Assembly: GCF_001975725.1 (NCBI RefSeq)
Contig: NZ_CP019434.1
Location: 3,374,792-3,438,791 of the forward strand
Direction: 5' to 3'
From: Acidihalobacter ferrooxydans
Lineage (GTDB): Bacteria > Pseudomonadota > Gammaproteobacteria > DSM-5130 > Acidihalobacteraceae
Length of the DNA stretch: 64,000 bases
The notes under the pieces are model-generated. The model searched no databases and was not told the origin of the DNA. It was given only the letters and a program-made list of their open reading frames with translations. The translations under genes and the position numbers were made by a program. Shown here in pieces: positions 35,038-43,527 of this stretch (position 1 is its first letter; every line of letters begins with the position of its first letter).

Positions 35038-36203
35038 GCGTCCAGCCGCCCTGCCACGGCGGCAAGGAAGATGCGCTCGAGTTCGGGCGCTTTGACCGGC
35101 ACCGGATTGCCGGCGGCGGACGGATCCTGCTCCGCCTCGGCGGCGATGCGTCCGGCAGCGGCCGCGTCCACGCCGAGCTCGGCCAGGGTATGCGGGATGT
35201 CGAGCTGCTCGCGCAGCGCCATCACCCACTGCAGAAAACCGTCGAAGCCGGGTTGCGGCAGGCCGAGATAACGCGCCGCAGCCTCCAGGCGCGTTTCGAT
35301 GGCGGGGCGGTTGAACACGAGCACATAGGGCATGAACACGGCGTTGGTCAGGCCGTGATGGGTGTCGTAATGCGCGCCCACCGGGTGGCTCAGGGCGTGG
35401 ATCGCGCCCAGCCCTTTCTGGAAGGCCGTCGCGCCCATGCCGGCGGCGGCGAGCATGTCGCCACGCGCGCGCAGGTCGGCGCCGTCGGCGTACGCGCGCG
35501 GCAGGCTGTCGTGGATCAGGCGCATGCCCTCCAGCGCGATGCCGTCGGCCAGCGGATGAAAGCCGGGCGCGCACCAGGCTTCCAGACAATGCGCCAGCGC
35601 GTCCAGCCCGGTCCAGGCGGTGAGCTTGGACGGCAGGCCGACGGTCAGCTCGGGGTCCATGATCACTTCGCCGGGCAGCATGCGCGGATGGAACACGATC
35701 ACCTTGCGCTGTTCGGCTTCGTTGACGATGACCGCGGCGCGCCCCATCTCGGAGCCGGTGCCGGCGGTGGTGGGCACGGCGACGACGGCCGCGATGCCGG
35801 CGGGATCGGCGCGCAGGTAATTGTCGCCGCAGTCCTCGAAGTCCCATAGCGGACGGCGCTGGCCGGCCATCAGGGCCACCGTCTTGCCGACGTCCAGCGC
35901 GCTGCCGCCGCCGAAGGCGATCACGCCGTCGCAGCCGTCGGCACGGTATTGCGCCACGCCCGCCTCGACGTTCGCGCCGACCGGGTTGGGCTTGAGCGCA
36001 CTGAACACGCTTGCCGGCCGCCCGGCGGCGGCGAGGCTGTCGCGCGCGGCGGCCAGCAGCGGCAGGGCGGCGAGGCCCGGATCGGTGACGAGGAGCGGCC
36101 GCGCGATGCCGAGCGCGGCGCAGGCGTCGGGCAGCTCGCGGATGCGGCCGGCGCCGAAGCGGGTGTGGGTGGGGTAGTTCCAGTTGCCGACGGGCAGGGA
36201 CAT
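35034..36203 (-). CDS. Iron-containing (group III) alcohol dehydrogenase
   Basis: A 389-residue Fe-ADH: nucleotide loop VIAFGGGSALDVGKTVA, TTAGTGSEMGRAAVI, and metal-binding residues in WTGLDALAHCLEAW (Asp, His), LGAIHALSHPVGAHYDTHHGLTNA (two His). It lies between the aldehyde dehydrogenase (3-nt gap) and the gamma-glutamyl hydrolase (4-nt overlap). An alcohol dehydrogenase has no place in the Puu putrescine pathway, which uses the oxidase PuuB, so its presence points to an amino-alcohol substrate such as gamma-glutamylethanolamide (inference). It is distinct from YqhD at 19.4 kb. Confidence 0.92.
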   Translation of the reverse strand: MSLPVGNWNYPTHTRFGAGRIRELPDACAALGIARPLLVTDPGLAALPLLAAARDSLAAAGRPASVFSALKPNPVGANVEAGVAQYRADGCDGVIAFGGGSALDVGKTVALMAGQRRPLWDFEDCGDNYLRADPAGIAAVVAVPTTAGTGSEMGRAAVIVNEAEQRKVIVFHPRMLPGEVIMDPELTVGLPSKLTAWTGLDALAHCLEAWCAPGFHPLADGIALEGMRLIHDSLPRAYADGADLRARGDMLAAAGMGATAFQKGLGAIHALSHPVGAHYDTHHGLTNAVFMPYVLVFNRPAIETRLEAAARYLGLPQPGFDGFLQWVMALREQLDIPHTLAELGVDAAAAGRIAAEAEQDPSAAGNPVPVKAPELERIFLAAVAGRLDA

Positions 36204-36206
36204 GGT

Positions 36207-37601
36207 TCAGATCCGGGTCTTGAGGTGATAGGACTTGGGCCGGGTGAGCTGTTCGTAGCCCACCGGCGACAGGGTGCAGCCGCGGCCGCTGTCGCCGACG
36301 CCGGTCCAGGCCAGCGCCGGATCGAGATAGTCGCAGCGGTTCATGAAACAGGTGCCGGTGGCGAGGTTGCCACCTAGCTCCAGCGCGGCGGCTTCGTCAG
36401 CAGTCCAGATCGAGGCGGTCAGCCCGTAGGGGCTGTCGTTCATCAGCGCCACGGCCTGCGCGTCGGAGTCCACCGGCATGATGCCCACCACCGGGCCGAA
36501 GCTCTCCTCCATCATCACGCGCATGCCGTGATCCACGTCCACCAGCACCTGCGGCGCAAGGTAGGGCGTGCCGGCGCCGGAGGCGGGGAATTCGGCTTCG
36601 TCGATCAGGCTGCGCGCGCCCGATGCCACGGCCTCGGCGATCTGCGCGCGCACCGCCTCGGCGGCCCGGGTGCGCACCATCGGCCCCAGCGTGGTGGCCG
36701 GGTCGAGCGGATTGCCGAGCACGTAACGGCGCGCCCGTGCCACGAAACCCTCGACGAAGGCGTCGTAGCGTGGGCGATGCACATAGATGCGTTCGATGCC
36801 GCAGCAGGACTGGCCGGCGTTGAAAAACACGCCGTCCGCCAGATTGTCCAGGCTGTATTCGAGGTCGGCGTCGGCGCGCACGTAAGCCGGGTCCTTGCCG
36901 CCCAGCTCCAGGCCGACGCCGATGAAGCGCTCGGCCGCGGCGCGCTGCACCGCGCGCCCGCCCTCGACCGAGCCGGTGAAGGCGACGAAGTCGATGCGCG
37001 AATCGCGGATCAGGCCGTCGGTGGCCGCATGATCGAGGTAGGCGTACTGGAACAACCCGTCGGGCAGGCCGGCGGCGGCGAAGGCGTCGGCCATGCGCTC
37101 GGCGGTGAGCGGCGTCTGCGAGGAGGGCTTGAGCAGCACCGCGTTGCCCGCCATCAGCGCCGGCACGATGGCGTTCACCGCGGTGAGGTAGGGGTAGTTC
37201 CACGGCGCCACCACCAGCACCGTGCCCAGCGGTTCGCGGCGGATGAAGCGGGTGAAGCCCGGTTTGGGGTCGGGCGCGGGCAGGTCCGCCAGCGCATCGG
37301 CGGCGATGCCGATCATAAAGCGCGCGCGCTCCTCGAAGCCGCCCACCTCGCCGGGGCTGTGGGCGATGGGCCGGCCCATCTGCAGGGTGAGTTCGCGCGC
37401 GATGCGCGGGCGTTCGGCGACGAAGGCATCCACCGCGCGCGAAAGGATGTCGGCGCGTTCGGCCACGGGGCGCGCCCGCCACGCAGCCTGCGCGCGGCGC
37501 GCGCGCTCCAGCAGGGCGTCGAGTTCGGCGGCGGTGGCATAGGGGCGTTCGACGACCACCGCGCCGTCGATGGGGGACACAGTGCGTAACAGTTCGTTCA
37601 T
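36207..37601 (-). CDS. NAD(P)-dependent aldehyde dehydrogenase
   Basis: A 464-residue ALDH. The coenzyme region is VLVVAPWNYPYLTAVNAIVPAL and the Rossmann loop VAFTGSVEGGRAV. The general base Glu232 is in GLELGGKDPAYV and the catalytic Cys266 (with Cys267) in FNAGQSCCGIERIY. The closing motif ESFGPVVGIMPV is present. In context it should oxidise the gamma-glutamyl aldehyde made by the adjacent alcohol dehydrogenase to the acid. It follows the ligase gene by 69 nt and precedes the alcohol dehydrogenase by 3 nt. Confidence 0.93.
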   Translation of the reverse strand: MNELLRTVSPIDGAVVVERPYATAAELDALLERARRAQAAWRARPVAERADILSRAVDAFVAERPRIARELTLQMGRPIAHSPGEVGGFEERARFMIGIAADALADLPAPDPKPGFTRFIRREPLGTVLVVAPWNYPYLTAVNAIVPALMAGNAVLLKPSSQTPLTAERMADAFAAAGLPDGLFQYAYLDHAATDGLIRDSRIDFVAFTGSVEGGRAVQRAAAERFIGVGLELGGKDPAYVRADADLEYSLDNLADGVFFNAGQSCCGIERIYVHRPRYDAFVEGFVARARRYVLGNPLDPATTLGPMVRTRAAEAVRAQIAEAVASGARSLIDEAEFPASGAGTPYLAPQVLVDVDHGMRVMMEESFGPVVGIMPVDSDAQAVALMNDSPYGLTASIWTADEAAALELGGNLATGTCFMNRCDYLDPALAWTGVGDSGRGCTLSPVGYEQLTRPKSYHLKTRI

Positions 37602-37670
37602 GAAGATTCCGGGCAGAGGTTTGGGGCGGATGATAAAGCTTCGGCGGGCGATGTTCGATGGCGACGCGTT

Positions 37671-39029
37671 TCACAGGCGCTCGAAGTTGCGCACCCGCTC
37701 CCAGTCGGTGACCGCCGCATCGAAGGCTTCGATCTCGATGCGCGCCATGTTGGCGTAATGCGTCACCACGTCCTCGCCGAAGGCGGCGCGCGCCGCTGCG
37801 CTGTCGAGAAACAGTTCCCGCGCCTCGCGCAGGGTGCCGGGCACGTGCGGTTTGTCGGAGGCGTAGGCGTTGCCGACGAAGGCCTCTTCCAGCGGCAGCG
37901 CGTGGTCGATGCCATGCAGGCCGGCGGCGATCATCGCGGCCAGCGCGAGATAGGGATTCACGTCGCCGCCGGGGACGCGGTTCTCCACCCGCAGCGAGGC
38001 GCCGTGGCCGATCACGCGCAGCGCGCAGGTGCGGTTGTCGTGCCCCCAGGCGACCGCCGTGGGCGCGAACGAGCCGCGCGCGTAGCGCTTGTAGGCGTTG
38101 ATATTCGGCGCGAAGAGCAGGCTGAACTCGCGCAGGCAGGCGAGCTGGCCGGCGAGAAAATGCTCAAACAGCGCCGACATGCCTTGCCCGCCGTCGCTGA
38201 ACACCGGCGCACCGTCGCGGTCGCGCAGGCTGAGGTGAATGTGGCAGGAGTTGCCTTCGCGTTCGTCGAACTTGGGCATGAAGGTAATCGCGCAACCTTC
38301 CTGGGCGGCGATTTCCTTGGCGCCGTTCTTGTAGATGCTGTGGCCGTCGGCGGTGACCAGCGCCTCGCCGTAATGAAAATTGATCTCGTGCTGGCCGAGA
38401 TTGCACTCGCCCTTGGCGTTCTCCACGGGAATGCCCGCGCCGTCCATGCAGTTGCGGATGCGCCGCAACAGCGGCTCGATGCGCGCCGTGCCGAGCATGG
38501 AATAGTCCACGTTGTAGCGGTTGGCCGGCGTCAGGCCGCGGTAACCCTTGTCCCAGGCGTCTTCGTAACTGTCCTTGAAGACCAGAAATTCCAGCTCAGT
38601 GCCGGCCAGGGCGACCAGCCCGCGCTCGGCCAGGCGTTCGAGCTGCGCGCGCAGGATCTGGCGCGGCGAGGGCAGCACCGGCGTGCCGTCCTCCCATTCC
38701 AGATCGCAGATCACCAACGCCGTGGCCGGCTGCCAGGGTATCAGGCGCAGCGTGGACAGATCGGGCTTGAAAACGAAGTCGCCATAGCCGCGCTCCCAGG
38801 ACGCCATGTCGTAGCCGTCGACGGTGCGCATCTCCACATCCACCGCCAGCAGATAATTGCAGCCTTCGGCCTTGTGCGGCACCACCTCGTCGAGAAAGTG
38901 ATGGACGGTCAGCCGCTTGCCCTGCAGCCTGCCCTGCATGTCGGTCATCGCCAGCAGCACGGTATCCACCTCGCCGGATGCGGCCAGTGTGCGCAGAGTG
39001 TCCAGATCGATGAATCCTGTGTTCTGCAT
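37671..39029 (-). CDS. Glutamine-synthetase-like gamma-glutamyl amine ligase (PuuA/GlnA4 type)
   Basis: A 452-residue member of the glutamine synthetase superfamily. The beta-grasp start is TVLLAMTDMQGRLQGKRL. Metal/glutamate ligands lie in ALAGTELEFLVF, ECNLGQHEINFHYG and EGNSCHIHLSL, and RVPGGDVNPYLALAAMIAAGLHGI is present near the C-terminus. It lacks the Tyr adenylylation region of true GlnA. Such enzymes attach glutamate through its gamma-carboxyl to amines (putrescine in PuuA, ethanolamine in Streptomyces GlnA4, isopropylamine in IpuC). The neighbouring ethanolamine-type permease suggests ethanolamine. The permease gene ends 74 nt upstream. Confidence 0.9.
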   Translation of the reverse strand: MQNTGFIDLDTLRTLAASGEVDTVLLAMTDMQGRLQGKRLTVHHFLDEVVPHKAEGCNYLLAVDVEMRTVDGYDMASWERGYGDFVFKPDLSTLRLIPWQPATALVICDLEWEDGTPVLPSPRQILRAQLERLAERGLVALAGTELEFLVFKDSYEDAWDKGYRGLTPANRYNVDYSMLGTARIEPLLRRIRNCMDGAGIPVENAKGECNLGQHEINFHYGEALVTADGHSIYKNGAKEIAAQEGCAITFMPKFDEREGNSCHIHLSLRDRDGAPVFSDGGQGMSALFEHFLAGQLACLREFSLLFAPNINAYKRYARGSFAPTAVAWGHDNRTCALRVIGHGASLRVENRVPGGDVNPYLALAAMIAAGLHGIDHALPLEEAFVGNAYASDKPHVPGTLREARELFLDSAAARAAFGEDVVTHYANMARIEIEAFDAAVTDWERVRNFERL

Positions 39030-39103
39030 TGAAACGTCCTCAAGTGATGAGCATCGTTGCCGGGGATGGCCGGCCGCTGCGCGACCGGCCTCGCCACATC
39101 GGC

Positions 39104-40624
39104 TTATTTGTCCGAACTCGCTTCACGGTTTTTGACCGCGAACGCTTCTTCCGGCGAGAAAACCAGCGTTTTGCGACCGTATGCGGCGAAATAGATAATC
39201 GCCAGGCCATACCAGATCGCCACGCCGATGATGCCTTGCCGATATAACGGGTCGGTGAGCTGGAAGATGATCGTCACGACCGCGATGATCGCCGTCAGGC
39301 TCGCTCCAAGGATACCGAAGGGACTTTTGTAGGGCCGCTCCAGGCTGGGGAAACTGCGCCGCAACTTCAGGAAAGTCAGCGCCTGCAGCAAATAGGAAAA
39401 CATCGCTCCGAATACCGCCATGTTCAGCAGTGTACCGCCGATGAAGGTGCCCGCGCTCACGCCGCCTTCGGCAAACCAGATCGCCAGCATGACCACGAAC
39501 CCGAGCGTCGCGCCGGCGTACAGCGCCACATTCGGCGTCTTGTGCGTGCCGTGGGTCACGGACAGAAAATGCGGGAAATAACCGGCCCGGCTGAGTGAGT
39601 AAATCTGGCGCCCGAAAGCGAAGATGATCGAATGAAAGCTCGCTACCAGCCCGGCCACTGCGAACAGCGCCAGCAGCTTTGCCCAACCCGAGCCGTAGAT
39701 TGCGGCGAAGCCGTCCAGAATGGGTTGTCCGGAGGTGCCATAGGCGAACGCGCCGCCGGGAATCGACGGGTTGACGATGAGGACCAGAAATCCCAGTCCA
39801 ATCAGCGTAAACATGCCCAGCATGATGCCCTTGGGCATATCGCGTTTGGGATCAACCGATTCCTCAGACGCCAGCGGCAGCTGTTCGATGGCCAGGAACA
39901 GCCACACTGCAAAGGGGAGCGCCGCGAAGATACCCTTGACCCCCATCGGCAGCAGCGGGCCGCCACCCTGGGGCAACTCAACGGCCTGACCTGTAGGACC
40001 AGCCCCGACGTTCAAGGCCCAGCGCGCGAAGTCGAACTGGCCGGAGAACACCGCACTAAGCAGGAAGAACACCAGAATCGACAGGGCGATCAAGGTTACT
40101 GTGACCGTCACTTTGAACGACAGCTCGACGCCGCGCGCGTTGAGACCGACGAACACCAGATACCCGACCAGCCACCACAGCGGTTGCCAGGCATCCGGCG
40201 TGCCGGTGATCTGGGTCATGTAGGTGCCGATGAAGTAGACCACTACCGCCGGCGTAAGCACGTATTCGATGTTTTCCGCAATGCCGGTGATGAATCCGCC
40301 CCAGGGTCCGAAGGCGGTGCGCGCGAACGAATAGGCGCCGCCGGTGTGGGGCAGGGCCGGGCTCATCTCGGCGATCGAATACGTCAGCCCAAGGTACATG
40401 ATGGCGATGATGATAGTGGCGATGAACATGCCGCCCCAGCCCGCGACGGAAAATCCCAGGTTCCAGCCGGAAAAATCGCCGGATATGACCGCGCCGACGC
40501 CGAGCGCCCAGAGCGAAAAGACGCCCGCGTGCCGTTTCAGTCCACGTTTGTCAAAATAGTCCTGCCCGGGGACATGATACGAAACCCCGCCTTCGTGTCG
40601 TTTGTTTTCGTTAGACATTTTCAT
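39104..40624 (-). CDS. Ethanolamine-type APC-family permease
   Basis: A 506-residue transporter with about 12 membrane segments. The start DYFDKRGLKRHAGVFSLWALGVGAVISGDFSGWNLG and the MSPALPHTGGAYSFARTAFGPWGGFITGIAEN block match the ethanolamine permease subgroup of the APC superfamily as I know it. It is the promoter-proximal gene of the minus-strand operon permease-ligase-ALDH-ADH-hydrolase. Start follows TCTCCC(T) (complement AGGGAGA, 40623-40630), partly contributed by the edge of repeat M2 immediately upstream. Substrate assignment rests on subgroup similarity. Confidence 0.88.
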   Translation of the reverse strand: MKMSNENKRHEGGVSYHVPGQDYFDKRGLKRHAGVFSLWALGVGAVISGDFSGWNLGFSVAGWGGMFIATIIIAIMYLGLTYSIAEMSPALPHTGGAYSFARTAFGPWGGFITGIAENIEYVLTPAVVVYFIGTYMTQITGTPDAWQPLWWLVGYLVFVGLNARGVELSFKVTVTVTLIALSILVFFLLSAVFSGQFDFARWALNVGAGPTGQAVELPQGGGPLLPMGVKGIFAALPFAVWLFLAIEQLPLASEESVDPKRDMPKGIMLGMFTLIGLGFLVLIVNPSIPGGAFAYGTSGQPILDGFAAIYGSGWAKLLALFAVAGLVASFHSIIFAFGRQIYSLSRAGYFPHFLSVTHGTHKTPNVALYAGATLGFVVMLAIWFAEGGVSAGTFIGGTLLNMAVFGAMFSYLLQALTFLKLRRSFPSLERPYKSPFGILGASLTAIIAVVTIIFQLTDPLYRQGIIGVAIWYGLAIIYFAAYGRKTLVFSPEEAFAVKNREASSDK

Positions 40625-40631
40625 TCTCCCT

Positions 40632-40743
40632 GGGAGCCTGTCGGACTTGAAAGAAGCAGCTTCGAAAGAATCGGCTGCGGCGACGGGGTAATGGATTCAT
40701 TTCCCATTCGCCTCGCTACGATCCTCCAAGCCCGACAGGCTCC
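40632..40743. repeat. M-type MITE-like element M2
   Basis: 112 bp with inverted termini GGAGCCTGTCGGACTTG and CAAGCCCGACAGGCTCC (one mismatch). It is an internally deleted copy in the orientation opposite to M1 and M3: the left part carries AGAAGCAGCTTCGAAAGAATC, the right part CGCCTCGCTACGATCCTCC. The dinucleotide TG flanks both sides, a possible 2-bp target duplication. It starts 8 nt upstream of the permease ATG. Confidence 0.82.
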
Positions 40744-40890
40744 TGACCCGAGGTTGGTGCACCGAACAACCGACCCGTTCTGCGCGAGCCGTATTGTGCG
40801 ATACGTTACATTTGCTACATTTCTACTAAATTACGTAATATTTGTTATAACAGCTTGAGCCGAATGTCAACTCTGAAATGAATTCACATG
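40744..40890. promoter_or_regulatory. AT-rich divergent promoter region permease / rpiR between two M elements
   Basis: 147 bases left between M2 and M3. It contains the 10-bp palindrome ATTACGTAAT (40830-40839), a direct repeat TACATTT (40807-40813 and 40816-40822) and TTATAA (40845-40850). The AT-richness contrasts with the flanks. It is the natural place for the permease promoter and for an RpiR operator; the palindrome is the best candidate site. No experiment supports this. Confidence 0.5.
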
Positions 40891-41064
40891 GGAGCCTGTC
40901 GGACTTGGAGGATCGAAGCGAGGCGAGTGGGGAATGGAGGCCAGTTTCCCGCTCTTTTGAGGATGAGTGATTCTATTCGGACGAAAAAGACGGGTTGTGG
41001 GCCTATTATCCCATCGTCGCAGCCGATTCTTTCGAAGCTGCTTCTTTCAAGTCCGACAGGCTCA
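40891..41064. repeat. M-type MITE-like element M3 (longest copy)
   Basis: 174 bp beginning GGAGCCTGTCGGACTTGGAG and ending TTCAAGTCCGACAGGCTCA, with the outermost base mismatched. The interior is co-linear with M1 but also contains GAAGCTGCTTCTTTC near the right end. A minus-strand frame through it (40884-41081) is an artefact of the repeat, since similar frames arise in every copy. It lies 45 nt before rpiR. Confidence 0.82.
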
Positions 41065-41108
41065 TAGGCGCGGGCTGGCATGCATAATCGCTATGGAGGG
41101 CGACGTAC

Positions 41109-41984
41109 ATGGATGAAAGCATTGCACAACGGGTTACGGCGAAAATCAGTGCCATGCCTGCAAGCGAACGCAAGGTCGCGCAGACGCTGATCGCGAATTT
41201 CCCGTTGGCGGGCCTCAAGACGGTCGCAGAGTTTTCCAGGGATGCCGGGGTGAGCGCGCCGACCGTCCTGCGTTTCCTGACGCGCATCGGATTCCAGAAC
41301 TACGGTGCGTTTCAGGCGGCCCTGAAGGAAGAGCTGGGCGCACGGCTGCAGTCTCCGCTGGCGCGTTCCGAGCGGTTAGGCCAGCCGATCAACGGCCAGA
41401 CGACCTCGACGTTCGTCCGTGCGGTCGAGGAAAACATCGCCGAAACGCTCGCCCACCTCGGGCAGGCCGAGATCGAAGCCACCGCCGCGCTGCTGGGCGA
41501 TAAAAAACGCACGGTCTACCTCGTCGGCGGTCGCTTCACCGACCCCGTCGCCCGCTATGCGGCCGCCCACCTGCGCATCATCCGCCCGCGTGTCGTGCAT
41601 CTCGATGGACAGGAGAGCAGTTGGCACGACCGGCTGCTGGACATGACGCGCGCCGATGTCCTCGTGCTGTTCGACATCCGGCGCTATCAACCCAGCCTGC
41701 TGCGTTTCGCTGAAGCCGCGGTGGATCGACGAGTGGTCGTGGTCCTGTTCACCGACCAGTGGCTGTCGCCGCTGTCGAAGCTGGCCAGACATGTTTTCGC
41801 CGCGCACACTTCGGTGCCCTCGCCGTGGGATTCCAGCGCAGCGTTGTTCGTCCTCGTAGAGCTTCTGCTGGCCAGAATCACGGAGAAATCGGCACCGGCC
41901 AGCGTGCAGCGCATCCGTAAAATGGAGCGCCTGAAACCGCATGAATCCAGCGCTGCCGCCGGCGGCAAGCCGTCATCCGGATAA
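41109..41984 (+). CDS. MurR/RpiR-family transcriptional regulator
   Basis: A 291-residue regulator with an N-terminal HTH_6 domain ([38 protein letters not shown], about 38-74). A C-terminal SIS domain follows ([21 protein letters not shown] ... [22 protein letters not shown]) that in this family usually binds phosphosugars or other small ligands. GGAGG lies 8 nt before the ATG. It is divergent from the permease-ligase operon and overlaps or abuts sdaA on the same strand, so it is the obvious regulator of both (inference). Confidence 0.9.
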   Translation: MDESIAQRVTAKISAMPASERKVAQTLIANFPLAGLKTVAEFSRDAGVSAPTVLRFLTRIGFQNYGAFQAALKEELGARLQSPLARSERLGQPINGQTTSTFVRAVEENIAETLAHLGQAEIEATAALLGDKKRTVYLVGGRFTDPVARYAAAHLRIIRPRVVHLDGQESSWHDRLLDMTRADVLVLFDIRRYQPSLLRFAEAAVDRRVVVVLFTDQWLSPLSKLARHVFAAHTSVPSPWDSSAALFVLVELLLARITEKSAPASVQRIRKMERLKPHESSAAAGGKPSSG

Positions 41985-42024
41985 ACGCGACCTTCCCCCT
42001 CACGCCCAACCGAGTCTGTCTGCC

Positions 42025-43401
42025 ATGTCGCTGAGCGTATTTGACCTGTTCAAAATCGGCATCGGGCCGTCCAGCTCGCATACGGTCGGCCCGATGAAGG
42101 CCGCCCTGCGTTTCGCCAGCGCCCTGGAGCGCGCCGGCTTGCTCGCCGCCACCACGCGACTGCGGGTGCAGTTGTATGGATCGCTCGGGCATACGGGCCG
42201 CGGTCACGGCAGCGATCGCGCGGTGTTGCTCGGGCTGTCGGGCGAGACGCCCGAGGCGGTCGACCCGGATACGGTTGCGCAGCGGCTCGCCGCCATCGCC
42301 GAGCAGAAGACGCTGCACCTGCTCGGCCGACATCCGGTTGCTCTGCATCCGAGAGAGGATCTCGTATTCCACAAGCGTCAGCGCCTGCCGCTGCACCCCA
42401 ATGGCATGCGCTTCGAGGCTTTCGATGCGACGGGCGGACTGCTGCTGGCGCGTGAGTTTTACTCGGTGGGGGGCGGTTTCGTGCTCACCGCGGACGAAGC
42501 CGGCGAACCTCGTATCGATGCCGACGAAACGCCCTTGCCCAACCCCTTCGCCAGCGCCACAGCCCTGCTCGAACGTTGTCGCGTGCGCGGCTGCTCGATT
42601 GCCGTCCTCATGCGCGAGAATGAGCGCGTATGGCGTAGCGACCGCAAGATCGACCAGGGTTTGATCGAGATCTGGAACGTCATGCAGGCCTGCGCGGCGC
42701 GTGGCATTGCTGCCCGCGGCGAACTGCCCGGCGGCTTGCATGTGCCGCGCCGCGCGCCAGTGCTGCACGCCCGCCTGGCCGCGCAGTCCGGGGCTGCACA
42801 CGATGCGTTGGCCGTGCTGGACTGGGTCAACCTTTATGCTATCGCCATCAACGAAGAAAATGCCGCCGGCGGCCGCGTGGTCACGGCGCCGACCAACGGC
42901 GCGGCAGGCGTGATCCCCGCGGTGCTGCACTACTACACGCGTTTCGTGCCGGGCGCCGACGCGCATGGCGTGATCGACTTCCTGCTCACTGCCGGCGCCA
43001 TCGGCATGCTCTACAAGGAAAACGCCTCGATATCCGGGGCCGATGTGGGCTGCCAGGGCGAGGTCGGGGTGGCCTGCTCGATGTCCGCCGGCGCGCTTGC
43101 AGCGGTGCTCGGCGGCACACCGGAGCAAATCGAGAACGCAGCCGAGATCGGCATGGAACATAACCTCGGCCTGACCTGTGACCCGGTGGCCGGGCTGGTG
43201 CAGATACCCTGTATCGAACGCAACGCGATGGCTGCGGTCAAAGCTATCAACGCCGCCCGCATTGCGCTGCGCGGCGACGGCTCGCACCGCGTGTCGCTGG
43301 ACCGCGTCATCCGTACCATGCTGGATACCGGTCGCGACATGAAGGTCAAATACAAGGAAACTTCGCGCGGCGGACTGGCTGTGAATCTGATCGAATGCTG
43401 A
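42025..43401 (+). CDS. sdaA: L-serine ammonia-lyase, iron-sulfur dependent
   Basis: A 458-residue single-chain L-serine dehydratase (serine to pyruvate plus ammonia). The beta domain starts [25 protein letters not shown]. The alpha domain has [17 protein letters not shown] and [22 protein letters not shown], with cluster cysteines in [18 protein letters not shown] and probably the terminal Cys. I use ATG 42025, which begins the conserved domain; an in-frame ATG at 41941 would overlap rpiR by 44 nt. It sits behind rpiR and opposite the amino-alcohol operon, and could drain glycine-derived serine. Confidence 0.95.
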   Translation: MSLSVFDLFKIGIGPSSSHTVGPMKAALRFASALERAGLLAATTRLRVQLYGSLGHTGRGHGSDRAVLLGLSGETPEAVDPDTVAQRLAAIAEQKTLHLLGRHPVALHPREDLVFHKRQRLPLHPNGMRFEAFDATGGLLLAREFYSVGGGFVLTADEAGEPRIDADETPLPNPFASATALLERCRVRGCSIAVLMRENERVWRSDRKIDQGLIEIWNVMQACAARGIAARGELPGGLHVPRRAPVLHARLAAQSGAAHDALAVLDWVNLYAIAINEENAAGGRVVTAPTNGAAGVIPAVLHYYTRFVPGADAHGVIDFLLTAGAIGMLYKENASISGADVGCQGEVGVACSMSAGALAAVLGGTPEQIENAAEIGMEHNLGLTCDPVAGLVQIPCIERNAMAAVKAINAARIALRGDGSHRVSLDRVIRTMLDTGRDMKVKYKETSRGGLAVNLIEC

Positions 43402-43527
43402 ATTACCGTGCGCAGGCCATGCGGTATGCGCTGCTTCGAGGATCGGGCCGGACCGTGGACCCAGCTCGGGCTGGCTCCGGCCGGCGATACTGAACGACGC
43501 AAGTAACCACCACCCCGGGAGTCCATT

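Noticed and set aside
34623-35849. 408-codon plus-strand frame opposite the hydrolase and alcohol dehydrogenase
   Set aside because: Antisense shadow of two overlapping enzymes with Arg/Ala/Pro-rich composition.
36397-37674. 425-codon minus-strand frame inside the aldehyde dehydrogenase gene
   Set aside because: It overlaps the intact ALDH in another phase and is Arg/Gly/Ala-rich; not protein-like.
34339-39029. The operon as a standard Puu putrescine pathway
   Set aside because: No PuuB oxidase or PuuP-type permease is present; an alcohol dehydrogenase and an ethanolamine-type permease take their places. Polyamine use still cannot be excluded without assay.
40884-41081. 65-codon minus-strand frame with recognisable recurrence (also around 30507-30740 and inside 39632-40858)
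   Set aside because: The recurrence comes from M-type repeats, not from a protein family; the frames differ in length with each deletion variant.
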